Part shown: one piece after another, positions 36,858 to 44,279 of the stretch
How positions within the stretch are numbered: the first letter of the stretch is position 1
How the letters are laid out: each line of letters starts with the position of its first letter
Source of the DNA: Alphaproteobacteria bacterium
GTDB lineage: Bacteria > Pseudomonadota > Alphaproteobacteria > UBA6615
Assembly (NCBI GenBank): GCA_039980135.1
Contig: JBDXCV010000003.1
Location: 963,458-1,027,457 of the forward strand
Direction: 5' to 3'
Length of the DNA stretch: 64,000 bases
Notes under the pieces: generated by a model
The model's input: only the letters and a program-made list of their open reading frames with translations
Told to the model about the DNA's origin: nothing
Databases searched by the model: none
Program-made: the position numbers and the translations under genes

Positions 36858-37514
36858 ATGGCGCGTTTGAGTCTTGTCGATATAGACAGTTTTACCGGCC
36901 CATTGGCGGAACGCTACGAGTACATCAAACGGTCCGTCGGACGCGTGAATACGCTGGTCAGAGTATTTGCCCACCTTCCCGAGGTGAGCAAATTCCTGAT
37001 GTTCAATCCGATGGTCATACAGCGCGAGGGGGCCGGCGGAATTCTCTCGACCCGGATCAAGGAGATGGTGGTCATCAAGACCAGCCTTATCAACGGGTGC
37101 CAGCATTGAATTGAGCACAATACGTCGCTTGGTCAAGGGACGGGAATTACAGAAGAACAGTTTCAGGCAATCGAGTCTGACGACTACATGACAGCCGCGT
37201 GCCTGACGCCGCGTCAACGGACCGCCGTTCTGTGGGCCGAACATATGACGCGGAATACGGCGAAGTACCGCAAGGATGTGTTCGAGCAGCTTCAGTCGCT
37301 CTTTACCGAGCCCGAGATTCTCGAGCTCACACTGGTTTGCGGTGTTTTCAACATGAACAACCGGATAGCCGATTCACTCCACATCGATATCCATGAGAGT
37401 GACGTGAAAACGATGAAGGGGTCGATCCGGACAAACCCCGAAGACGTTCGTGGCTATCTACAGAATCTGCTCGACACCTGGCCCGAATCCTTTCCCGAGC
37501 CGTCGGACGATTGA
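36858..37514 (+). CDS. Putative selenoprotein: AhpD/carboxymuconolactone-decarboxylase-family protein with in-frame UGA (Sec84)
   Basis: The frame runs from ATG 36858 through an in-frame TGA (37107-37109) to TGA 37512-37514, giving 218 residues if the first TGA is read as selenocysteine. The context is CQH-U-IEH: Cys81, Sec84, His87, with Glu69 twelve residues before Cys81 as in the Glu-CxxC-His relay of AhpD peroxidases. Sec would replace the peroxidatic cysteine. The cysteine homologue at 47814-48479 aligns on both sides: KTS-x3-x-CNYCTSH opposite KTSLINGCQHUIEH, and later WAE-x3-NTAK, LFTEPEI/LFTEAEI, N-x3-R-x3-SL. No other stop lies in the frame. A SECIS-like hairpin follows. AAGGA precedes 36858; ATG 36831 is an alternative. 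The less likely reading is a pseudogene from TGC/TGT to TGA. Standard gene calling gives two fragments (36858-37109 and 37188-37514). Confidence 0.8.
37123..37142 (+). promoter_or_regulatory. Candidate bacterial SECIS element
   Basis: CGTCGCTT (37123-37130) pairs with AAGGGACG (37135-37142) in 7 base pairs around one G-G mismatch, closed by the 4-base loop GGTC (37131-37134). The loop starts 21 bases after the TGA, inside the 16-37 base range accepted for bacterial SECIS elements. It has G in the first positions and the same GGUC core as the Escherichia coli fdhF SECIS loop. SelB would bind here to deliver Sec-tRNA. Confidence 0.7.
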
Positions 37515-37784
37515 TCGGATGGCGTGACGGGCTCTGGTCGACCGAAAGAGTGTCTGTTTGTCGGGTAATCTCCGGAGCACCGTCACCGACCAGAATGCGA
37601 CCCTCGACGCCACCGTTGCGTGGTGTGCGGCGGCTTTCAGGCTTCTGTTTGCTGCCGCAATAAGCCGCTATGGCATTGGGCAACACAGTGTGCCTACTAT
37701 GCTCGGGCGTACCATGCGGGCAATCGAGAAAGGCTGACGATCTCGGCTCCTGCTTGCAGGGACGCCAGAGGGAGGACTCGCAAG

Positions 37785-38723
37785 ATGGACTTCCGACGGC
37801 TCCGTTATTTTACGGCGATCGCGGAACAGTGCAGCATTAGCAAGGCTGCAAACCATTTGCGTATCAGCCAGCCCGCGCTAAGCCGTCAGTTGCGACTGTT
37901 GGAAGAGGAACTAGGTCACGCGCTGCTCATCCGCCACGGCCAGGGCGTTACCCTCACTGAAACCGGCGCCAAACTTCTTGAACAATGCGAAGTGGTATTC
38001 GAGGCGCTCGACAATGCGCGGCGCGCCATCAGCGAGAGTGTCGACGACAAGACCCCCCGAAATATCGTCGTGGGCCTCAACGGATCACCATCCCGGTTCC
38101 TGTGCCCGTTGCTGGTCGGAGAATTCTGCACCTCCCACCCACATCTGAGCCTCGAATTCAGTGTTGCATCGAGCGAGGCGTTGCAAAGCCAAATTCTCGA
38201 TGGCGAGGTCGATGTGGCCATTCTGTCCAACCCGCCACCAGACAGGAACCTCATCATCACGCCCTTGCTTCTCGAGGATGTCCACATGATCCGTGCGTTG
38301 GATGACAAGGTGGATGGAAGCCCGCTGTCAATTGATGATTTCGCCGAACTGCAATTCACCACCACAGCTTATATGAAGGCTGATGCCGACACGGCGATTA
38401 ACGCCTTGTTCGAACAAGCTGGCCTGCCAAAGCGCCAACCGGTGGTGATCAACTCGGTGCCGATGACACGCGAGGTACTGCTCAACCGTATCGGTTTCTG
38501 CGTCGGTCCGCCCTCGAACTACGGACCGGAGCTGTTGTCCGGTGACCTGGTATCGATGCCGGTGCCGGGCCTGAACGTCACGCGAGCGCTTGCGGTCCGG
38601 CGCGAGTATGTCGTGCTGAGCGCCTTCGTGGAACTTGAGCAGTTCCTGCGCGATAAAACGCGTCAGCTCATCGCAGATCACACATGGCCGGCCGCGAGCC
38701 TGCAGGAGGCGCACGAAATCTAG
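37785..38723 (+). CDS. LysR-family transcriptional regulator
   Basis: This is a 312-residue regulator of standard LysR length. The winged helix-turn-helix is at about residues 1-60 (MDFRRLRYFTAIAEQCSISKAA, then RISQPALSRQLRLLEEELG). The effector-binding domain follows from about residue 90. GGAGGA lies ahead of the ATG. It is encoded in the same direction as, and 118 bases ahead of, the second hyuA, and probably controls the hyuAB-tctCBA-FAH operon. Confidence 0.92.
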   Translation: MDFRRLRYFTAIAEQCSISKAANHLRISQPALSRQLRLLEEELGHALLIRHGQGVTLTETGAKLLEQCEVVFEALDNARRAISESVDDKTPRNIVVGLNGSPSRFLCPLLVGEFCTSHPHLSLEFSVASSEALQSQILDGEVDVAILSNPPPDRNLIITPLLLEDVHMIRALDDKVDGSPLSIDDFAELQFTTTAYMKADADTAINALFEQAGLPKRQPVVINSVPMTREVLLNRIGFCVGPPSNYGPELLSGDLVSMPVPGLNVTRALAVRREYVVLSAFVELEQFLRDKTRQLIADHTWPAASLQEAHEI

Positions 38724-38764
38724 GGCTCTTCGACGGCGCCGCCCTTCCTATGGGGCACATAAGG

Positions 38765-38786
38765 CGATTGTATTGGCCGCCAATCG
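38765..38786. promoter_or_regulatory. Inverted repeat CGATTG-N10-CAATCG, candidate LysR operator
   Basis: The repeat has perfect 6-bp arms (38765-38770 and 38781-38786), with a second nested repeat ATTGG-CCG-CCAAT (38772-38784). It is located between the LysR gene and the operon it probably regulates, 55 bases ahead of hyuA. The spacing is close to the LysR T-N11-A box but not an exact match. Confidence 0.45.
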
Positions 38787-38841
38787 ACCATCTTCCTACC
38801 GTGATTGAAGGCGAACAAATACGCCATCCGGAGAGGAATGC

Positions 38842-40941
38842 ATGCCCGTACTGGTTGCTGTCGATATCGGCGGCACATTCACCGACATTGCGGCGTATGA
38901 TGTTGACGCGCAGCGCTTCGTCATCGCCAAGGCGCTCACGACCTACGACGATTATATTGATTCCTTCGACCAGTCGGCGAAATCATCTGGCGTCGATTTG
39001 GCCGATTGCGCCGTGTTCAAGCACGGTACAACCTTGATCATCAACGCACTGATTCAACGCCGTGGCGCGGCGACGGCGTTGATCACGACTTCCGGCTTTC
39101 GCGATGTTCTGGAGATCGGCCGCGGGAACCGTGCCGATCCGTTCAACTTGCGCTACCGGCGCGACGAGCCGCTGATTTCCCGCGACCTACGGTTCGAAGT
39201 CGACGAAAGGATCGACGGTCAGGGTAAGGTTGTCACACCGCTTGATGAGGCGGGGCTCAGATCGCTGGCTGATTCGATCGTCGCACGCGGCATCGAGACC
39301 GTGGCCGTGTCTTTCCTGAACAGTTACCGCAATCCGGAGCATGAAGAGCAGGCAGTGATGTGCTTGCGACGCTGGTACCCGGATTTGTTCGTGACCTGCG
39401 GCAGCGATCTGTCGCGCGAATGGTATGAATATGAGCGTACGGCCACCGCTGCCGCAAACGCCTTCGTCGGCCCTACCGCGGCACGATATATCGCCAAGCT
39501 GGAGCATGACCTCAAGGCGCGCGGGTATGCAAATAAACTGCGTCTGATGAGTTCCTCGGGCGGTGCATTGTCGCCGCGCCAAGCAGTCAAGGCACCTATC
39601 GATCTCGTTGAATCCGGTCCGGTCGGCGGCTTGGTGGGCGCAGCCGCTTACGCCCACGCGCTCGATCTTGATCGTGTCATCGCCTTTGACATGGGCGGCA
39701 CGACTGCCAAGGCGGCCATGCTTCTCGGCGGGCGATTTGACGTCAATACCGTCTACTATGTCGGCGGCTATGCGAATGGATTTCCCGTTCGCAGCAATAT
39801 CGTGGATATCGTCGAGGTCGGTGCTGGCGGCGGGTCGATCGCCCGCATCGATGATGTCGGACGGCTGCATGTCGGGCCGCAGAGCGCCGGCTCGGAACCG
39901 GGCCCGGTCGCTTTTGGGCGCGGCGGCACGGAGCCGACCGTCACCGATGCCAATATTGTGCTCGGCCGCATTGACCCAAATGGCGAACTCGCCGGCGACC
40001 TTGCTCTGAATGCCGATGCTGCGCTCGAATCGATTCGCAGCAACATCGCGGAACCCCTCGGCTACAGTGGCGAAGAGGGCGAGATGCGCGCTGCGGCGGG
40101 TATTCTTGAACTGGCAAATGTCGAAATGGCGAACGCGATTCGCCGGGTGACGACCGAACGCGGCCACGACCCGCGAAAATGTACGCTGCTGGTCTATGGC
40201 GGTGGCGGTCCAATGCACGCCGTCGACCTTGCCCGCCAACTGCATATTCCTTCGATCATTGTGCCGCGTCATCCGAGCAATTTTTCCGCCTTCGGCATGC
40301 TGATGGCCGACGTCCAGCAGGAGACGGTGCGGACCTTCGTCGACATTGTGAACGAAGATGCGCTCACGCGAACGAACCGCGTCTTCACCGCCATGGCAGA
40401 AGAACTGTCCGACGCGCTGCGCCTCGATTTCGGTGTCGAGGCGACGGCGGAAATTCGACATGCGGAAATACGTTATTTCGGTCAGCAGCATACCGTGCGT
40501 ATCGAACTGCCGCAGGGCTCGACCGTCGAGAGCGTGCGCGCGGCATTCGACGAAGCCTACCGCGTCAGACATGGGCACGCCGATTCGATCTCGGCGATCG
40601 AATTTGTCGGCCTCCGCCTGACTCTCAGCGCACGTGAAATTCAGCCGGTCCTCGCGTCGCCGGACATGTCTGCGGGTGCCGTCGCCGCGTCACGCCAGCG
40701 GTCGGTGTATCAGCCCGGCCATGGTCGCATTGATGTCAGCACTGTGGAGCGTGATACGTTGCCGGTGGGGCACCAAGGCGTCGGGCCATTACTGATCGAG
40801 GAATATGGAACGACGACCTTCATAGGTGTCGATGACACGTTCAAAATCGGTCCCGTGGGTGAAATTCGCATCACCGTGGCCGCGCCCCAGACCGTTGCCG
40901 GTTCTGCTTCCGAGCAAACCTTCTCACGTGTTCCCGCTTGA
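38842..40941 (+). CDS. hyuA: Hydantoinase A/oxoprolinase family protein (HyuA), second copy
   Basis: This 699-residue ATPase subunit of a hydantoinase/oxoprolinase-type enzyme has the N-terminal phosphate loop VDIGGTFTDIAA, the second loop FDMGGTTAKAA near residue 277 and GAGGGSIARID near 330. GGAGAGG precedes the ATG. It is clearly diverged from the copy at 20689. It overlaps the following hyuB and is co-directional with TctCBA and an FAH enzyme, suggesting uptake and ring opening of a carboxylated cyclic amide. Confidence 0.93.
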   Translation: MPVLVAVDIGGTFTDIAAYDVDAQRFVIAKALTTYDDYIDSFDQSAKSSGVDLADCAVFKHGTTLIINALIQRRGAATALITTSGFRDVLEIGRGNRADPFNLRYRRDEPLISRDLRFEVDERIDGQGKVVTPLDEAGLRSLADSIVARGIETVAVSFLNSYRNPEHEEQAVMCLRRWYPDLFVTCGSDLSREWYEYERTATAAANAFVGPTAARYIAKLEHDLKARGYANKLRLMSSSGGALSPRQAVKAPIDLVESGPVGGLVGAAAYAHALDLDRVIAFDMGGTTAKAAMLLGGRFDVNTVYYVGGYANGFPVRSNIVDIVEVGAGGGSIARIDDVGRLHVGPQSAGSEPGPVAFGRGGTEPTVTDANIVLGRIDPNGELAGDLALNADAALESIRSNIAEPLGYSGEEGEMRAAAGILELANVEMANAIRRVTTERGHDPRKCTLLVYGGGGPMHAVDLARQLHIPSIIVPRHPSNFSAFGMLMADVQQETVRTFVDIVNEDALTRTNRVFTAMAEELSDALRLDFGVEATAEIRHAEIRYFGQQHTVRIELPQGSTVESVRAAFDEAYRVRHGHADSISAIEFVGLRLTLSAREIQPVLASPDMSAGAVAASRQRSVYQPGHGRIDVSTVERDTLPVGHQGVGPLLIEEYGTTTFIGVDDTFKIGPVGEIRITVAAPQTVAGSASEQTFSRVPA

Positions 40942-40943
40942 TC

Positions 40944-42683
40944 ATGGACACGCTCAGCCAAGATATTGATCCGATTACGACCGAGGTCATCCGCAAAAAG
41001 ATGACTTCGATCGTCGAGCAGATCGAAACCAATATTGTCCGCACGGCCTACAGTCCGCTGATCTACGAGTATAAGGATTTCGCTGTCGGCGTGGTCGACT
41101 GTGACGGTCGGCTGATGGTCCAGGGATGCGGCGGCATTCCCGTATTCTCGGCGAACCTGCTCGGTCTCGCGGTGCGCGACGGGCTTGAATTGTACGGCCT
41201 CGACGGGTTCGAGCGCGGGGATATTGTCATTTGCAACCATTCCGGCGTGCTCGGCCAGCATCTCAACAATGTTGCGATGTACACACCGATCTTTGCGCCC
41301 GATGGACACGATCGAATTCTGGGTTTCATGGCGATTGTCGTGCATTGGGCGGATGTTGGTGGCCGCACGATCGGTTCTTTTACCTCTTTGCAGGGCACCG
41401 ATATCTACCAGGAAGGCATCCAGTTCCGCACGCTCAAGTTATGGCGGAAAGGGGAACCGGTGCCTGAAATTTTCCGGGTGATCGAGAGCAATACGCGCTT
41501 TCCCGCCGTCGTTCTCGGCGATATCGATTCCCAGATCGCCGGCTGTCTGATGGGCCGCGATCTGTTCGAGGAAATGGTTGCGGAGTATGGGGCGACGACG
41601 ATTCACCAGGTTGTCGAAATCATCTGGGAGCAGTCCGAGCGCGCCGCGCGGACCTTCATCGAGGGAATCCCGGACGGCACCTACTCGGCCGAAGCCTTCA
41701 TCGACAATGACGGGAACGATCTTGTGACGCCCATCCGCATGCCTGTCACCGTCATCGTTTCGGGGGGCAAACTGACCGTTGATTATTCGCAGGTCAGCGA
41801 ACAGGTTCGCGGCCCCTTCAATTCGGGCCGCAACGGCGGGGGCATTACCGCAGCGCGAATGGCGTTCAATTTCCTCGTCAATCCCGACGAAGGTGCCAAT
41901 GACGGGTTCTATCGGCCGGTCGATGTCCTGCTACCGGATGGCAAGTTCCTCAGCGCTGCACCAGGTGCGGCGATGGGGCGCTACAACGCACCGCTTTCGA
42001 CCCTGATCGACACGATCATCAATGCCATGGGTGCGGCCTTGCCGGATAAGGTGGCAGCGGGCCATCACGCGGATATTGGCGGCCACATGTTCACCGGCAT
42101 TGACCCGGTAACGGGCGAAACCTTCAAGACCCAGGATACATCGCTCGGCGGTTGGGGTGCACTTCATGATCGCGACGGCCCCGGGCCGTTCAAGACCTAT
42201 GTCCATGGCGATACGCTGAATGTGCCGGCCGAACTCCAGGAGGCCAAGTATCCGTTGCGGCTCGATCGATTCGCACTCCGCCCCGACTCCGGTGGAGCCG
42301 GCACGTACCGCGGCGGCCTTGGGACTGAGAAAACCTACACCACGCTCGTGCCATGCCGCGTCAGTCTGAATTTTGACCGCACCCTTTGCGCTCCGTGGGG
42401 CCTTGGCGGTGGCGCCAGCGGCGCGACGGGCGAAGCCATTGTCGAGCGCACCGGCGAGGCACCGCGTGTGGTCAAGAAAGGCGAGATTGACCTCGCAGCC
42501 GGAGACCGGGTGCGTCTGTATTTTGGCGGCGGCGGCGGATACGGGCCTGCGGCGGGCCGCGAACGCGCCAGTGTCGCGCGCGATGTGGCGCTCGGCTACG
42601 TCAGCCCACAGTCCGCAGAGCGTGACTATGATTTCACCGGTGAACCCATCGAAACCGGAGAGAAGGCACCGTCGCCTCGATAA
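40944..42683 (+). CDS. hyuB: Hydantoinase B/oxoprolinase family protein (HyuB), second copy
   Basis: This is the B subunit partner of the preceding HyuA, about 579 residues. It opens with the family segment DPITTEVIRKKMTSIVEQ and has EGIQFRTLKLW, NGGGITAARMAFNF and a C-terminal GGGGGYGPAAGRE. ATG at 40944 is chosen; a TTG at 40938 overlapping the hyuA stop (TTGA) is an equally coupled alternative. Substrate not determined. Confidence 0.91.
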   Translation: MDTLSQDIDPITTEVIRKKMTSIVEQIETNIVRTAYSPLIYEYKDFAVGVVDCDGRLMVQGCGGIPVFSANLLGLAVRDGLELYGLDGFERGDIVICNHSGVLGQHLNNVAMYTPIFAPDGHDRILGFMAIVVHWADVGGRTIGSFTSLQGTDIYQEGIQFRTLKLWRKGEPVPEIFRVIESNTRFPAVVLGDIDSQIAGCLMGRDLFEEMVAEYGATTIHQVVEIIWEQSERAARTFIEGIPDGTYSAEAFIDNDGNDLVTPIRMPVTVIVSGGKLTVDYSQVSEQVRGPFNSGRNGGGITAARMAFNFLVNPDEGANDGFYRPVDVLLPDGKFLSAAPGAAMGRYNAPLSTLIDTIINAMGAALPDKVAAGHHADIGGHMFTGIDPVTGETFKTQDTSLGGWGALHDRDGPGPFKTYVHGDTLNVPAELQEAKYPLRLDRFALRPDSGGAGTYRGGLGTEKTYTTLVPCRVSLNFDRTLCAPWGLGGGASGATGEAIVERTGEAPRVVKKGEIDLAAGDRVRLYFGGGGGYGPAAGRERASVARDVALGYVSPQSAERDYDFTGEPIETGEKAPSPR

Positions 42684-42740
42684 GGCGGATGCGACGACGG
42701 CGCGAATTCTATCCGCCATTTGACAGCCCCATGGAGGGGC
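42684..42740 (+). promoter_or_regulatory. Two intergenic hairpins between hyuB and tctC
   Basis: GGCGGAT (42684-42690) pairs with ATCCGCC (42711-42717), and GCCCC (42726-42730) with GGGGC (42736-42740). They lie directly before the tctC ribosome-binding site GGGAGGA and may mark an mRNA processing point that separates enzyme and transporter messages. Confidence 0.4.
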
Positions 42741-42756
42741 CATAAGGGAGGAATCC

Positions 42757-43731
42757 ATGCGTTTAAACAGGATACTTGCTACGGCCGTCGGTATCGCCGG
42801 CCTCATGCTGACAGGGGTGGCTCACGCCGATGATTGGCCGAGCAAACCAATCACTCTGATCGTTCCGTTCCCGCCGGGTGGCGTCGCAGACGTGTTCCCG
42901 CGGCTCGTCACAGGCAAAGTCGGCGAACGCCTCGGACAACCCATTATTGTTGAAAACCGGCCCGGCGGTGCGACGATCATCGCCACGCGCGAGGTCGTGG
43001 GAGCCGCACCCGACGGCTACAAGCTGCTCACCGGTGTGACCCAGCTTGCCATCAATCCCCCGTTGCGTGGCGAACTGCCATATGACGAGAAAAAAGATCT
43101 TGTGCCGGTCATCTTCCTCGGTGACGCGCTGGGTCTCGTGGCCGTACACAAGGATCATCCGGCAAAAACCCTGCAGGACCTGATCGACATGGGCAAAGAT
43201 ACGTCGAAGACGGTCAATATCGCGCTGCCCGGCGTCGGATCGCCCTACCATGTTGCGCTGGAACAAATGAACCAGGTGGCGGGCAGCAAGTTCGTCAACA
43301 TCAGCTATCGCGGCAGCGGCGCGTCGATCAAGGACGTCATCGGTGGCCATGTTCCCGTGACGGTCGACGGTATCGTGACTTCGGCACCACATGTGAAGGC
43401 AGGCACGCTACGTGCGCTTGCCATTCTCGGGCCGCAGCGCGCACCGCAACTCCCGGACGTGCCGACGACGGCCGAGCTCGGATTCCCCGATATCGTGCTC
43501 AAGACCTTCATTGGCATCATGGCGCCCGCCGGAACGCCGCAGGCGGTGATCGATCGCCTCAACAAGGAAGCGAACGCGGTCCTGAGCGAACCGTCCATTC
43601 AGGCGGAAGCCGTGCGACTGGGGCTGCGTATTGGTGGCGGCACGCCGGAAGAGGCGGCCGCCCAGCTCGAAGGATCGCGAGTCTATTATGACCGCGTCAT
43701 CAAGGCGGCCGGCATCAAGCCGCCGAGTTGA
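42757..43731 (+). CDS. tctC: Tripartite tricarboxylate transporter (TTT) solute-binding protein (TctC/Bug family)
   Basis: This is a 324-residue periplasmic binding protein. A signal peptide of about 25 residues ends at HADD, followed by WPSKPITLIVPFPPGG, the hallmark of Bug proteins, and later the PGGATIIATREV region. Bug proteins bind small carboxylates. GGGAGGA precedes the ATG. First gene of tctCBA; a very stable hairpin follows it. Confidence 0.93.
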   Translation: MRLNRILATAVGIAGLMLTGVAHADDWPSKPITLIVPFPPGGVADVFPRLVTGKVGERLGQPIIVENRPGGATIIATREVVGAAPDGYKLLTGVTQLAINPPLRGELPYDEKKDLVPVIFLGDALGLVAVHKDHPAKTLQDLIDMGKDTSKTVNIALPGVGSPYHVALEQMNQVAGSKFVNISYRGSGASIKDVIGGHVPVTVDGIVTSAPHVKAGTLRALAILGPQRAPQLPDVPTTAELGFPDIVLKTFIGIMAPAGTPQAVIDRLNKEANAVLSEPSIQAEAVRLGLRIGGGTPEEAAAQLEGSRVYYDRVIKAAGIKPPS

Positions 43732-43786
43732 TCAATCCGCGTCGAGCCGGCCGGGTCGCGAGATCCGGCCGGCGATCGCGATTGAT
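43731..43786 (+). promoter_or_regulatory. Long GC hairpin after tctC
   Basis: Inner arms GCCGGCCGG (43746-43754) and CCGGCCGGC (43765-43773) pair perfectly over 9 bp with a 10-base loop. An outer stem, ATCAATC-C-GCG (43731-43741) with CGCGATTGAT (43777-43786), adds 10 pairs with one bulged C. No U-tract follows. It starts at the tctC stop codon and resembles the post-binding-protein hairpins after urtA and dctP. Confidence 0.65.
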
Positions 43787-43828
43787 GTGTAAACTGGAAC
43801 TCACACCCATTTCAGGCGCAGGAGCGTG

Positions 43829-44275
43829 ATGCTTGCATTTCTCAAACGTCGCGACGTCGTCAGCGGACTTTCTCTCCTGACGCTCGGGCTGTTTGCCCTT
43901 TGGGAAAGCAGCCATTACAGGTTTGGTGCGCTGAGCCGGATGGGGCCCGGTTTCTTTCCGTCTGTTATTTCGTTTTTGATCGCTGCGTGTGGCGGGATTC
44001 TGGTGATCCGGTCAATCGTTGGCGCCGATGAGCCTCTCGACAAACCGGAAATTCGATCAGTGCTGGCTGGTGCCGGCGGCGTGGTTGCCTTTGCAATTTG
44101 CCTGCGTCCCCTTGGGTTGCTCATCGCGACCGCCGCGCTGATTCTTGCGTCCAACCTCGCCGGGCGTCCATTGCGGGTACGCACCCTGCTCGGACTTTTT
44201 GTCGTCCTGTCGGCACTCATCTACGTCCTGTTCATCGAGGGGCTTGGCATGCCGATTCCGTTGCTGCCGGGGTGA
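43829..44275 (+). CDS. tctB: TTT transporter small membrane subunit TctB
   Basis: This 148-residue membrane protein has about four hydrophobic helices and the TctB N-terminal pattern LGLFALWESSHYRFGALSRMGPGFFP. GGAG lies just ahead of the start; a GTG codon immediately upstream (43826) is also possible. It ends 4 bases before tctA. Confidence 0.88.
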   Translation: MLAFLKRRDVVSGLSLLTLGLFALWESSHYRFGALSRMGPGFFPSVISFLIAACGGILVIRSIVGADEPLDKPEIRSVLAGAGGVVAFAICLRPLGLLIATAALILASNLAGRPLRVRTLLGLFVVLSALIYVLFIEGLGMPIPLLPG

Positions 44276-44279
44276 TGGG

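Noticed and set aside
36858..37109. Calling the CMD gene a simple pseudogene broken by a nonsense mutation
   Set aside because: A single change from TGC or TGT could give TGA, but the stop is TGA and not TAA/TAG, falls exactly on the redox Cys, is followed by a SECIS-like hairpin, and the rest of the frame is intact. Selenoprotein is the better reading, though not proven.
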